DNA from: Caenimonas sp. SL110
GTDB taxonomy: Bacteria > Pseudomonadota > Gammaproteobacteria > Burkholderiales > Burkholderiaceae_C
Assembly: GCF_001044395.1 (NCBI RefSeq)
Contig: NZ_JANU01000007.1
Location: forward strand, 62,001-126,000
Length of the DNA stretch: 64,000 nt
Reading direction: 5' to 3'
Shown here piece by piece: positions 1 through 8,956 of this stretch (position 1 is its first letter; each line of letters starts with the position of its first letter). Under the pieces are notes generated by a model that saw only the letters and a program-made list of their open reading frames with translations, was not told where the DNA came from and searched no databases. The position numbers and the translations under genes were made by a program.

Positions 1-1704
1 GCCAAGATGCTGGACACACCGGCATTCAAGTACGCGATGCTCGAGCGCATCGTTCGCGACCGCGTGATTGCTGCGGCAGCAGACAAGGCGCACCTCACAA
101 CGACGGACCAGCGCCTGGCGCGCGAGCTGCAAAAGAACGAAATGATCGCCTCGATGCGCGGCCCTGATGGAAAGCTCGACATGGCGCGCTATCGCGCACT
201 GCTTGGCGCCCAGGGCATGACGCCTGAAATGTATGAAGCCGGCGTGCGCGCCGATCTGTCTGCCCGTCAGTTGTTTGCAGGCGTCAGTGGAACGAGCTTC
301 GCGACACCGCAGCAAGCGGCCCTGTCGATCAACCCGTTCTTCGAAAAACGCGAAGTGCAGGTGGCCCGGTTTGCACCGGCCGAATTCGCCAGCAAGGTCA
401 CGATCACTGATGCGGACCTCGACACCTTCTACAAGGCGAACCCGTCGATGTTCCAGACCCCGGAGCAAGCCAACATCGAGTATGTGGTGCTGGACCTTGA
501 GACGGTCAAGAAGGGGATCACGCTGGCCGAGCAGGACGTCAAGAGCTACTTCGAGCAGAACCAGAAGACGGTTGCCGGCCAGGAAGAGCGCCGCGCCAGC
601 CACATCCTGGTGCCGTTGGCAAAGGGTGCAAGCGAAGCCGATCGCGCGAAAGCCAAAGAGAAGGCGGATCAACTGCTGGCTGCTGTGAAGAAAGCACCCG
701 ACAGCTTCGCGGATGTCGCCAAAAAAGAATCGAAGCACGAAGAGACGGCAGCCAAGGGCGGCGACCTCGACTTCTTCGTGAAGGACGCGATGCTGCCTGC
801 GGTCGCGAATCTTGCGTTCTCGCTCAAGAAGGGCGAGATCGGCGGACCTGTCGAAAGCGAGTTGGGCCTGCATATCGTCAAGCTCACTGACATCAAGGCA
901 GCGCCCAAGCCCAAGACATTCGAGGAATCGCGTACCGAACTCGAAGCAACGCTGAAGACGCAGCAAGCCCAGCGCAAGTTCGCCGAGAGCGCCGATGCGT
1001 TCAGCAACACGGTCTATGAGCAAGCTGACAGCCTCAAGCCTGTTGCCGACAAGCTCAAGCTCGAGATCAGGACGGCATCCGGTGTGCGCCGCACCCCCGC
1101 GGCCGGTGCCACAGGTCCGCTGGCGTCAGAGAAGTTCCTGAATGCGCTTTTCGCGCCGGACAGCGTGGACAAGAAGCGCAACACCGAGGCGGTCGAGGCG
1201 GGACCCAGTGCCCTGGTCTCGGGACGCGTCGCGCAGTACATGCCTGCGCGGACCTTGCCGTTCGCAGAGGTCAAGGAGCAAGTCCGCGAGAAGCTGGTGG
1301 CCGCACGTTCTTCCGAACTGGCAAAAAAGGAAGGCATGGCAAAGCTGGCTGCCTGGAAGGCGGCGCCGGCGACGGCCACGCTTTCACCCGCTGTGACGCT
1401 CTCGCGCCAGGACGCAGCCAATCAACCGCAGCCACTGGTCGAGGCCGCATTGCGTGCCGACCCGGGTGCATTGCCTGGTTTTGTCGGGGTTGACCTCGGA
1501 GCGCAGGGTTATGCGGTCGTGAAAGTCAACAAGCTGGTCGCGCGCGAGAACCCGACCGATGAAGTTGCAAAGCAGGAGCGCCAGCAGTATTCGCAGTGGT
1601 GGGCAACCGCAGAAGGCATTGCTTATTACAACCTGCTCAAGGAGCGCCTGAAGGTCACGATCAAGGCGCCAAAACCTGAGATGGATCCGCTGCTCACGAA
1701 GTGA
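1..1704 (+). CDS. ppiD: Peptidyl-prolyl cis-trans isomerase PpiD, 5' end missing
   Basis: Periplasmic folding chaperone, normally held in the inner membrane by an N-terminal helix and acting on newly exported outer-membrane and periplasmic proteins. The frame is open to base 1, so the membrane anchor lies outside the window. The visible part has a SurA-N-like helical region, then a parvulin domain at about residues 195-300 (RRASHILV, GGDLDFF, GPVESELGLHIVKL), then the PpiD-type C-terminal region. It ends in TGA at 1702-1704, four bases before the next gene. The product is confident; its N-terminus cannot be judged here. Confidence 0.93.
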   Translation, partial: AKMLDTPAFKYAMLERIVRDRVIAAAADKAHLTTTDQRLARELQKNEMIASMRGPDGKLDMARYRALLGAQGMTPEMYEAGVRADLSARQLFAGVSGTSFATPQQAALSINPFFEKREVQVARFAPAEFASKVTITDADLDTFYKANPSMFQTPEQANIEYVVLDLETVKKGITLAEQDVKSYFEQNQKTVAGQEERRASHILVPLAKGASEADRAKAKEKADQLLAAVKKAPDSFADVAKKESKHEETAAKGGDLDFFVKDAMLPAVANLAFSLKKGEIGGPVESELGLHIVKLTDIKAAPKPKTFEESRTELEATLKTQQAQRKFAESADAFSNTVYEQADSLKPVADKLKLEIRTASGVRRTPAAGATGPLASEKFLNALFAPDSVDKKRNTEAVEAGPSALVSGRVAQYMPARTLPFAEVKEQVREKLVAARSSELAKKEGMAKLAAWKAAPATATLSPAVTLSRQDAANQPQPLVEAALRADPGALPGFVGVDLGAQGYAVVKVNKLVARENPTDEVAKQERQQYSQWWATAEGIAYYNLLKERLKVTIKAPKPEMDPLLTK

Positions 1705-1708
1705 CGCG

Positions 1709-2635
1709 ATGGCGCTGTCGCACAACGGGCTCGAGGCCACCGATGCGTTGCAGGCGCTGCTCGATCAGGCATCGGCGCTTCGCACCGATGGCCGGGAAGC
1801 CGACGCTATCGCCCTGGGCCCCGACATCCTTCGCGCTTACTACGAGGTGGAGCAGGGGCGCCCGCTCGACCGTGCCAACGCGTCAACCTTCACCGAGAAG
1901 CTCTACCGCCGCATGCTCGATGTTCACGAGAGCGGTTGTCCCGTTTACTCAACCCTGTCCGACAAGATCAGGGTGCGCGACCATGTGGCGAGCCGTATCG
2001 ATGAACGCTTCCTCACACCGCTGCTGTGGACCGGCGACGATGCACGCGAGATCCCCTGGGAGCGGCTTCCGGGCGAAGTCGTGCTCAAGTGCAATGAAGG
2101 TTCTGGCAAGGGGGCGCTGCTCCTTTCGCCCTGCGATCACGGCGCGGTAGAAGCGATGGCCGCTGGCTGGCAAGCCGAGTCGTTCTACTGGAGAAGGCGC
2201 GAATACCACTACTGGGATGTTCCGCGCCGGCTGCTGATCGAGCCTCGCCTGGATGACGGCCATCCTGACGGACCGCTCGATTACATCTTTTTCTGTTTCG
2301 CCGGCGTACCGAGACTGCTTCAGGTCGGCAGCCGTTCGCACACGATCCACCGCTTCTTCACGCCTGACTGGGAGCCCATCGAGCTGACCTACCGCAAGGA
2401 GTACCTGGCGCCGCCGATCCCACGGCCAGCCAAACTCGATGAGATGCTGGAGATCGCGGCAACGCTGTCGTCCGGATTCGATTTTGTGCGTGTGGACCTT
2501 TATTGCTGCGGTACGGACATTCGCTTCGGCGAGATGACATTCACGCCCTGTGCAGGCAGAGTTCTATTCCAGCCGAAGGAGTGGGACGCCCGCGTAGGCG
2601 AGTGGTGGCGTTACGAGGGATTACCCAAGGGGTGA
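1709..2635 (+). CDS. TupA-like ATP-grasp family protein
   Basis: 308 residues that fit the ATP-grasp family named after TupA, enzymes of teichuronopeptide or surface-polysaccharide synthesis that join an amino acid or similar group using ATP. Visible family marks are SDKIRVRDHV, LTPLLW, VVLKCNEGSGKG (nucleotide-binding segment), LDYIFFCFAGVPRLLQV, FDFVRVDLYCC and FGEMTFTPCAG near the C-terminus. The match comes from motif order, not a search. It starts four bases after ppiD and its stop overlaps the GTG start of the next gene, so the two downstream genes probably form one unit. The substrate is unknown; a role in cell-surface glycan decoration is inferred from the family. Confidence 0.72.
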   Translation: MALSHNGLEATDALQALLDQASALRTDGREADAIALGPDILRAYYEVEQGRPLDRANASTFTEKLYRRMLDVHESGCPVYSTLSDKIRVRDHVASRIDERFLTPLLWTGDDAREIPWERLPGEVVLKCNEGSGKGALLLSPCDHGAVEAMAAGWQAESFYWRRREYHYWDVPRRLLIEPRLDDGHPDGPLDYIFFCFAGVPRLLQVGSRSHTIHRFFTPDWEPIELTYRKEYLAPPIPRPAKLDEMLEIAATLSSGFDFVRVDLYCCGTDIRFGEMTFTPCAGRVLFQPKEWDARVGEWWRYEGLPKG

Positions 2636-3606
2636 GCGGGAAGAGCGCGTTGATTGCACTGACCACGTACTACAACCCGTTCAAGGGCGAGCGGCGCCGG
2701 CACAACTACCAGGTCTTCCGTGAAAACCTCGGCGTGCCCCTGGTGACAGTCGAGTGGTCCCCTGATGCCCGCTTCGACCTGGGCGAGTCCGATGCGGACG
2801 TGATGATCCGCATCAGTGGCGGCGACCTCATGTGGCAAAAGGAACGGATGCTCAATCACGGCTTGTCGCGCATCCGCGCTGACCGTCTTGCAGGCGACGT
2901 TGCGATCCTGGATGCCGATGTCGTCTTTGCAGACGCCGATTGGCATCTGCGTGTGGAAGACGCACTCGATGATTGCCCTATCGTGCAGTGCCACTCGTGG
3001 GTCGATTACCTTCCAGAGTTGCCACCGACTGTGCGCAGCCGCTGCGACCTGGTTTCGCAGGCACCCGAGAGCTCGGTTGGATCGCTTGCCTTTGCACTGG
3101 CGCAGAAGGGCTCGTTGTTCACCACTGACGTCGCGACGGCTAACGCAATGGCGATCACCCGTGCGGTTTCTCCCGCGGGCGGGCCGGGAATGGCGTGTGC
3201 TGTGCGGCTGGCGGCATTGCCGGATTTCGCCCTGTACGACGCCAACATCGTCGGTGGGGGAGACCTGGTGCTGGCAGCGGCAGTCACCGGCAGGCTGCAA
3301 GAGCTCTTCAGTGTGCGTCACTATGCGCCGCGCCATCAAGCCGATGTCATGGCCTGGGCGGCGCACTGCCTGCCTGGGCATCCAGATCAACAGCGCCTGG
3401 GCTATGCGGACAACAGGGTGATGCACCTGTGGCATGGCACGCTGGAGGGGCGCCAGTATGGGGAACGCATGAAGATTCTGGGTCCGCGCGGCTACGACCC
3501 GGCTGTCGACATTGATCGTGGTCTGGACGCGTTGCGGTTCATGCCGCGAGCAACGGAGCTGAAAACCGTGGTGGAGGCGTATTTGCGTTCGCGCAATGAC
3601 GCGTGA
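2632..3606 (+). CDS. Putative glycosyltransferase-like protein, unrecognised family
   Basis: 324 residues if translation starts at GTG 2632, which overlaps the stop of the ATP-grasp gene (GTGA). An open frame extends further upstream but only across the preceding gene, so the GTG start is preferred. The chain has an N-terminal beta strand (ALIALTTYYNPF), then VAILDADVVFADADWHL, a DxD-like acidic segment typical of GT-A glycosyltransferases, and VVFADADW/CHSWVDYLPELP. A GGGDLVLAA segment and a His/Trp-rich MHLWHGTLEGRQYGER segment near the end look like the GalNAc-transferase-like pattern. No family could be named; a glycosyltransferase acting with the neighbouring ATP-grasp enzyme is an inference. 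Confidence 0.55.
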   Translation: MSGKSALIALTTYYNPFKGERRRHNYQVFRENLGVPLVTVEWSPDARFDLGESDADVMIRISGGDLMWQKERMLNHGLSRIRADRLAGDVAILDADVVFADADWHLRVEDALDDCPIVQCHSWVDYLPELPPTVRSRCDLVSQAPESSVGSLAFALAQKGSLFTTDVATANAMAITRAVSPAGGPGMACAVRLAALPDFALYDANIVGGGDLVLAAAVTGRLQELFSVRHYAPRHQADVMAWAAHCLPGHPDQQRLGYADNRVMHLWHGTLEGRQYGERMKILGPRGYDPAVDIDRGLDALRFMPRATELKTVVEAYLRSRNDA

Positions 3607-3622
3607 CTGCCGACACGGGCAC

Positions 3623-3656
3623 AAAAAAAGAGGGCTCACACGTTTGTGAGCCCTCT
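3623..3656 (-). terminator. Rho-independent terminator, minus strand (original tRNA-His terminator)
   Basis: Perfect 12-bp stem AGAGGGCTCACA / TGTGAGCCCTCT (3629-3640 and 3645-3656) with a 4-base loop. On the minus strand it is followed by seven T (A-tract 3623-3629 on plus). If the island is removed at the 50-bp repeat, this hairpin lies about 20 bases beyond the tRNA-His CCA end, so it is probably the tRNA's ancestral terminator, now separated from it by 34 kb. It may also stop plus-strand transcription from the gene ending at 3606. Confidence 0.82.
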
Positions 3657-3675
3657 TGCTAGGTACCAAAAAATC

Positions 3676-3725
3676 TGGGGTGGCTGATGGGGCTCGAACC
3701 CACGACAACAGGAATCACAATCCTG
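3676..3725 (-). repeat. att site: partial tRNA-His copy (island end next to integrase)
   Basis: Fifty bases identical to 38119-38168, covering CCA end, T arm, variable region and anticodon stem 3' side plus anticodon of tRNA-His. The match breaks at 3726 and the 5' half of the tRNA is absent, so it cannot make a functional tRNA. It is the direct repeat left by site-specific integration. Confidence 0.93.
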
Positions 3726-3852
3726 ACTTTTTAGTATTTTCGCCTGTTGATTGCTATCTATACAATCAATGAAAATCAACAACTTACGAGTTTTCAGCGG
3801 GGAAATCGAAAACAAGAGGCGTTGATTAATATTCCTCGAAATTCACAAAAAG

Positions 3853-3872
3853 TGGCTACATGGTGGCTACAT
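3853..3872 (+). repeat. Arm-type repeat (left copy)
   Basis: TGGCTACATGGTGGCTACAT, two TGGCTACAT units 11 bp apart, just before the integrase. The same 20 bases in the same orientation occur at 38041-38060, just inside the other island end. Paired short repeats near both ends of an integrative element are typical arm-type binding sites of tyrosine integrases; this role is inferred. Confidence 0.6.
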
Positions 3873-3903
3873 GGATTTTTGGCAACCTAAAAGGGTGCAG
3901 GCC

Positions 3904-5304
3904 ATGGCAAGAAAACCCAAAAGCGACACGCTAGATTTGAGCGGGGCCCACAACCTGACCGTCGAGGTAATCAAGTGCTTGGCCTGCCCAGTTGGGAAGT
4001 CTCAAGCATTCCTGCGGGACAAAAAAGGCAACGGTCTACGGGTGCGCGTGACTGCTGCTGGCGCGAAATCATTCGTGTTTGAAGCCAAGCTAAACCGGCA
4101 GACCATTCGCCGCACCATTGGGAACGTGGGCACATGGGGCATCGATGCCGCCCAAAAGGAAGCACGCAAGCTGCAAACCATGCTCGACACTGGCGCAGAC
4201 CCGAGAGAGGTAGAACGCGAGCGCATGGCCGTCGATGCCGCGAAGAAAACCGCCGCAAATGTCAAAGCCCAAGCCGACAAGTTGGCCGCGGTGACCGTGG
4301 GCGAAGTGTGGGCTACATACATAGAGGAACGCCGCCCGCTCTGGGGGGAGTTGCATTACCGCGACCATATCGACAAGGCCAAGGCCGGGGGGCTACCGTC
4401 TGGCCGCCGTGGTGGTGGCAAGCAATTGACCAAGCCGGGGCCGCTGGCTTCATTGATGCCGCTGGCATTGCGGGACATTACCCCGGCGAAAATCGAACGG
4501 TGGGCCGCCAAAGAAGGCAAAACCCGCGCATCGTCTGCCCGTCTTGCGTGGCGACTGTTGACCGTGTTTCTAACATGGTGCGCGGAACAACCGGAATATG
4601 CCGCCCTGTTACCCGCAAAGAACCCAGCCAAGACAAAAAAGGCCCGCGAGTCGTTGGGCAAGGCCAGGACTAAATCGGACGTGTTGCAGCGCGAACAGTT
4701 GGCCCCGTGGTTTGCCGCCGTGCAACAGCTTGAAAACCCGGTCATATCGGCCTGCCTGCAAATGATGCTGCTGACTGGCGCGAGGCCGGGTGAAGTGCTG
4801 GCGCTGCGCTGGGAAGATGTAAATACCCAATGGAAGGGAATCAGCATCCGCGACAAAGTAGAGGGAACCCGCGAGATACCAGCAACGCCCTACATCCTGC
4901 ACCTGCTGGCAGCCCTGCCCCGCCGCATGATGAAAGACAAAAAGACTGGCAGAGAGGTGCCTAACCCGTGGGTGTTTTCCAGCCCCACCAGTGCGACCGG
5001 ATGCCTGACTGAGCCCAACACGCCCCACACACGCGCCTGCAAAGCTGCCGGACTTGAGGGGCTGACCTTGCACGGGCTGCGTCGTTCGTTCAAAAGCCTG
5101 ACTGAATGGCTGGCAGTGCCCGTGGGAGTGGTGGCGCAGATTCAAGGCCACAAGCCCAGCGCGACCGCTGAAAAGCACTACACCATCCGTCCCTTGGAAC
5201 TCCTACGGATTCACCATGAGCGCATCGAGGCGTGGATTCTGCGGCACGCGGGGATTCAGTTTGACGCGGACGCCACCACTGGCAAACTTCGGGTGGTGAA
5301 GTAA
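3904..5304 (+). CDS. Tyrosine-type site-specific integrase
   Basis: 466 residues. It catalyses recombination between the island and the 3' end of tRNA-His. The N-terminal DUF4102-like arm-binding part (about 20-110, GLRVRVTAAGAKSFVFEAKL) is followed by a core-binding SAM-like region and the catalytic domain with Arg in LLTGARPGEVLALRW (about residue 295), HGLRRSF (H-x-x-R, about 389), GHK (about 415) and the nucleophile Tyr in AEKHYTI (about 425). All catalytic residues are present. ATG 3904 is chosen over ATG 3871 because AAGGG lies 9-13 bases upstream and because 3871 falls inside the repeated arm-type sequence. It lies 180 bp from the partial tRNA copy, as expected. Confidence 0.92.
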   Translation: MARKPKSDTLDLSGAHNLTVEVIKCLACPVGKSQAFLRDKKGNGLRVRVTAAGAKSFVFEAKLNRQTIRRTIGNVGTWGIDAAQKEARKLQTMLDTGADPREVERERMAVDAAKKTAANVKAQADKLAAVTVGEVWATYIEERRPLWGELHYRDHIDKAKAGGLPSGRRGGGKQLTKPGPLASLMPLALRDITPAKIERWAAKEGKTRASSARLAWRLLTVFLTWCAEQPEYAALLPAKNPAKTKKARESLGKARTKSDVLQREQLAPWFAAVQQLENPVISACLQMMLLTGARPGEVLALRWEDVNTQWKGISIRDKVEGTREIPATPYILHLLAALPRRMMKDKKTGREVPNPWVFSSPTSATGCLTEPNTPHTRACKAAGLEGLTLHGLRRSFKSLTEWLAVPVGVVAQIQGHKPSATAEKHYTIRPLELLRIHHERIEAWILRHAGIQFDADATTGKLRVVK

Positions 5305-5534
5305 CGCCCCGAGGTAGTCAATTGCGATACCGCTCCCAGACCCGATCGTTTCGGCTTGCGACGCGTTGCCTCGGCTCGGATTTTCAGAAGAGTGGGGCAT
5401 GCCAACGGCTCAGCAGCCTGCCGACGGATTCGTCGGTGGCGGAATCGAAGTGCACGCCACGCGAGTGACGAACGAGTACCTTTACCCAGTCTTCGCTCTC
5501 GCCGGCATGGCATCGGACGTTCGCCCGGGATGAT
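5305..5534. other. Intergenic stretch, no convincing gene
   Basis: 230 bases between the integrase and the convergent two-gene module. A minus-strand open frame of about 65 codons crosses it (5384-5581) but has no recognisable motif or ribosome site. No terminator-like hairpin with a T-tract was noted. Confidence 0.5.
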
Positions 5535-6449
5535 TCAACTCCGCCCAGCTCCAATGTTCCGGTGCGTGCGAGCAGGCGCATTCATGAACACCTTCAGCAA
5601 GGGGTCAAGTTCAGCACGGCTCATCCAATGCACATGATTTAACTTTCCGTCTGTCGACGTATCAAATCCGTAGTCAAACTGCAGCCCACTTCGCGTTCCC
5701 AGCAGATAGCGAGGATGATCATGGCGCGGCGCAATATCCTCGATCACATCAAATTCGAAATCGATGTGCAGAAGCCCGGCCTCCTCTGCGATGCTGTACG
5801 CGGCGGCAATCAATTCGGTGCCGGACTCATCATCTTCAAGACCAACCTTTCGAGACACAGTGAGTCGAAAGCGCTCGAATCGCTTCGACTCGGTCGCGTT
5901 CTGTAGAAGCGCGCGCAACACATCACTACGCCGTCGATCGGCAGTCCATCGAGTCCCTTGCCGATCCCGATGCCGCAGTCGGAAGTATGGGTCGACGAGG
6001 CAAACCACGGGAGAGGTGAAGAACAACGGCCGCGCTGCTTTTGCATAAGCTCCAGCCGTCCTAGGAATGTGATCAGCTCTGGAATCGGGAAGGGAGTCGG
6101 GCGATGCAATCACAGAAGGAAGGGGCTCAGCGGACGGCGGACAGCCACTCGCACCGATCAGCATCTTGACTTCCTGCCTCAACTTGTCCGCATTCTCAAT
6201 CCACGGTAGCCCGGGTACATAGCGAGAACTTGCCGGCAGGAGCGCGTGGCGAATCCGCGTCTTGGCTTCTTCACCTCTCATCGCACCGAGGTCAGATCGC
6301 TCGGCTAAATTCCTCCTAAGGTCATCAAGCCAATTCACCGGAAACTCGGCAATGAATCGCCCCTCACCGACGTCAAAAAGTCTGAGGAGGAATCCTAATT
6401 CAAGGGCATTCGACGGTGCCGACGGGTCAACCCCGTAGAGCTCATTCAT
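5535..6449 (-). CDS. Partner of AAA ATPase; PLD-like motif pattern
   Basis: 304 residues, start ATG 6449 with AAGGAG 7 bases upstream; the start overlaps the end of the ATPase gene by 8 bp (ATGAATGA), so the two are translationally coupled. I do not recognise a named family. The C-terminal half has VVCLVDPYF (about 150-156), a strand FERFRLTVSRK, an acidic HIDFEFDVIED and then HPRYLLG...GLQFDYGFD (about 245-262). This order resembles the phospholipase-D-like fold of MIT-domain C-terminal regions (DPY...HxR...G..GRG/GFD), but a complete HKD motif is not visible. I infer an effector or nucleic-acid/membrane-binding partner controlled by the ATPase. Confidence 0.6.
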   Translation of the reverse strand: MNELYGVDPSAPSNALELGFLLRLFDVGEGRFIAEFPVNWLDDLRRNLAERSDLGAMRGEEAKTRIRHALLPASSRYVPGLPWIENADKLRQEVKMLIGASGCPPSAEPLPSVIASPDSLPDSRADHIPRTAGAYAKAARPLFFTSPVVCLVDPYFRLRHRDRQGTRWTADRRRSDVLRALLQNATESKRFERFRLTVSRKVGLEDDESGTELIAAAYSIAEEAGLLHIDFEFDVIEDIAPRHDHPRYLLGTRSGLQFDYGFDTSTDGKLNHVHWMSRAELDPLLKVFMNAPARTHRNIGAGRS

Positions 6450-8118
6450 CGAACAACTCCTTTCCGCGCTCCTCAAAAAATCCACGAGGCCAGTGGTCGA
6501 TGAAGTCCCCTTCGGATGAAACGCGGATTTCTCTGACCCTCGTTGCCCCATCTGGCTGGGGATCGAAGTAGAGGACGCAAATCTGATCGGGCTTCAGTGC
6601 CATACCCGATGCAGTGGGTCGGCGGCCCTGGCTAGTTTCACGGATTCGACGCAAGCACCTCAGCAAGACATATTCACTATGCGTTTCCACGACGTGCCGG
6701 AAAAGTGGGTGCTGGGCACGCTCGACCAGAACATCCCCCAAGGCCGATTGAAGGGCTGGATGAAGATGAAGTTCAGGCTGCTGAGAGAAACTGAATTGGC
6801 CGTGCAGCTTGCACAACACCGGCACGACGCAACTAATGCCAGTCCCCACGTCCTCGAAGGTCAGACGACGGGCGCCCTTGTCGATGAGAAAACAAGTGAC
6901 CAGGTATCCCAAAAAGCCATCCTTGGACACGGGATTAGCGGCCTTACGTGCAGCCTGGGGTTTGACTCCTGCCTGTTGAATCTCAAAGATCTCGGCCGCG
7001 ATCTGGAATCCCTGGTCAATAAACAGGTGATCCGAAAGGCACCGGTTAACGAATTGGTGAAGCGACTCATCAATGTCGAATCTCGAATCGGGACTACCGG
7101 CATGAGCAGCTTCGGCATCCGCGTCCAACGCGCGCCTGACAACTTCTTTCAGCGCCAAGGTTTTCCCGGGTCGGTGCTTCTTCTGTTGCGTTGACTTTGC
7201 TCGCTTCATGTCCTCTAAAAAGGACAGGGCAATTACACGGATCGCCGCAGAGGGCGATGCCTTTTTACCCAAGTGCTGCAACGCAACCATTGGCGGATCT
7301 GTGGGATTCCAATACCGCGCCTGAACCACGCTTAACTCATCATCGTGGATCAATCCTCGGTCAGCGAACGCGACCCGTCGATCGACCCCTACCAAGCAAC
7401 CTGCAACCAAGCCGAGCAACAGGTCGGCAAGTCTTAGAACCGCCGCCTCGAGATCCCCACTCGTTTCATCAAGATACGGGCGGCGGAGACGGAGCGGACC
7501 CCGCACAAGCTCTGCATCAACTACGAGCCGACCTTTGCGGTCGTAGCCCACGGACCCGTCAAGTTCGTTGAGATACTTGCAGACCCGATCTCCGAAGAAT
7601 GACGAAGCCAGTTTTACAAGGTAGGCATCCTCCACAATGGATTCAGATTCATATTTGCACTCGAGGACTTTCTTCTGATCAATGAGTAGCTCCAATTCGG
7701 TGAGGCCAAACTCGCCGGAGAGTTCGCCCATCGTCAGCCTAATGTCGAGGAGATGGGGACCCGGTGTCCACCACTCGTTCCCCCCTTGTAGATTGTTGTC
7801 GCGGATCAGCCATTCGGGCAATTTTTGATGTACATCCGTGGCGACGAGCTCGTCGAGTCGGGCGTAAGTCTTAAAAGTAGCACCCACCACCATTGTTGCC
7901 GCGGCTGCCCCCGCTTCTGTGCGAACCCATCGCCCGGCACTATGCTCGGGCTTTAGGAAAAATTCCTCCAAGCAGCGAAGCGCATCGATCATGCTGCTCT
8001 TGCCAGCCGAGTTCGGGCCATAAATGAAGGTTAGGGGCTTGAGAGGAATTTCGACTTCGTCCCGGATAGCTTGAAAGTTCTTGAGCCTTATTGCCTCGAG
8101 TGACGACGAAATATGCAT
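6442..8118 (-). CDS. AAA-family ATPase (DUF3696-like, OLD/RecF-type)
   Basis: 558 residues. The N-terminus shows LEAIRLKNFQAI then Walker A GPNSAGKSS (about residues 35-43). The C-terminal part has QPELHLHP (Walker B and signature region, about residue 450) and ETHSEYVLLRCLRRI (His switch), then a DUF3696-like tail (QICVLYFDPQPDGATRVREI). This is the layout of ABC/SMC-like ATPases of mobile defence loci, where the ATPase senses or gates an effector. It is first in a two-gene minus-strand operon with the PLD-like partner and sits next to the integrase. ATP hydrolysis is well supported; the defence role is inferred from context and from families such as Septu and PARIS that pair such ATPases with effectors. 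Confidence 0.85.
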   Translation of the reverse strand: MHISSSLEAIRLKNFQAIRDEVEIPLKPLTFIYGPNSAGKSSMIDALRCLEEFFLKPEHSAGRWVRTEAGAAAATMVVGATFKTYARLDELVATDVHQKLPEWLIRDNNLQGGNEWWTPGPHLLDIRLTMGELSGEFGLTELELLIDQKKVLECKYESESIVEDAYLVKLASSFFGDRVCKYLNELDGSVGYDRKGRLVVDAELVRGPLRLRRPYLDETSGDLEAAVLRLADLLLGLVAGCLVGVDRRVAFADRGLIHDDELSVVQARYWNPTDPPMVALQHLGKKASPSAAIRVIALSFLEDMKRAKSTQQKKHRPGKTLALKEVVRRALDADAEAAHAGSPDSRFDIDESLHQFVNRCLSDHLFIDQGFQIAAEIFEIQQAGVKPQAARKAANPVSKDGFLGYLVTCFLIDKGARRLTFEDVGTGISCVVPVLCKLHGQFSFSQQPELHLHPALQSALGDVLVERAQHPLFRHVVETHSEYVLLRCLRRIRETSQGRRPTASGMALKPDQICVLYFDPQPDGATRVREIRVSSEGDFIDHWPRGFFEERGKELFDE

Positions 8119-8223
8119 CTGGCACCTTTGTCAACAACTTCAGCCTGACTTTCGAACGAATGATCAGGAGGCGCGGATCCGCTCCGCTTCGACAGTCATC
8201 CTCTTTCGATTGCGCATTTCAGC

Positions 8224-8311
8224 GATCGTGGACGGCTATTTGAGTCTGATCGTGGACGGGCGGGCGAAGCGCGCAAGCGAGGGACTCAATATATCTCAAT
8301 CGTCCACGATC
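8224..8311. repeat. 11-bp repeats GATCGTGGACG, two direct and one inverted
   Basis: GATCGTGGACG at 8224-8234 and 8248-8258 and its complement CGTCCACGATC at 8301-8311. They lie between the ATPase gene promoter side and the istB remnant. Multiple short repeats at an end are usual for IS21-family elements, so this is probably one terminal region of the decayed element; an operator for the ATPase gene is the alternative. Confidence 0.45.
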
Positions 8312-8449
8312 AATTTCAAACGGGTCTGCGCGAAGCGCTCGTTGGAGCTGCGCGGTGCAGACTTATCCACGGCGACGGGCGTCGCTTGCGATGAATGCAC
8401 GACGAGGTGGGCAAGTCGTCTTTGGCGCTCGCACGGTGGTGTTCGGGTG

Positions 8450-8910
8450 TCATTTGTCTTCGGCTGTCTCGCGCAGCGTTTTTCCTTTGAGCTCGACCTT
8501 GTAGCTGCTGTGCACCGCGCGGTCCAGGATCGCGTCAGCGACCGTCGGGTCATCTAAGTGGGTGTGCCAGGCTTTGACCGGGCGCGGCTGGTAATCAAGG
8601 TCGAGCGGCTGCCAAGACGATCATCCAGCACATCCAGCAGAGCGTTACGCTCGGCCGCGCCCATCGGAGAGATCGCCAAGGCGTCGATGACCAGCAAATT
8701 CAGCTTGGCCAGCTGCGTAAGGCGCCGCGCGAAGCTGCGATCCCCGTGAGCGCCTTGCAGTTGATCGAACAGGCGCGCCGCGCCGCGCGGGTGTACAGCA
8801 CCGGGAAGCCCGAGCGCGCCGCCTGATGCGCCAGCGCACAGGCCAGCCAGGTTTTGCCGCATCCGGTGGCTGCGGTGATCAGCAGATTCTGCGCATTGCA
8901 TCCGCGGCCA
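8450..8910 (-). pseudogene. istB: istB remnant (IS21-family transposition helper ATPase)
   Basis: Reading the minus strand gives the IstB order across three frames: [19 protein letters not shown] (Walker A), then [16 protein letters not shown] and [11 protein letters not shown] (Walker B, the usual DD altered), then KAWHTHLDDPTVADAILDR and VELKGKTLRETAEDK with a TGA at 8452-8450. Frame changes occur after the Walker A helix and again before the DDPTVADAI segment. About the first 100 residues and all of istA are missing. It is a dead fragment. It suggests an IS21 insertion and deletion in the island's past. Confidence 0.85.
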
Positions 8911-8956
8911 CGTGGTGCGGTGATGCTTTGGTCGTCGCCTCGCAAGTGGAGGCGCC

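Noticed and set aside
2611..3708. 365-codon open frame on the minus strand opposite the glycosyltransferase-like gene
   Set aside because: It is antisense to a better gene, has no motif and runs into the terminator and tRNA copy; high GC makes long antisense frames common.
3676..3725. A second tRNA gene at the integrase end
   Set aside because: Only the 3' half is present; the 5' half with D arm is missing.
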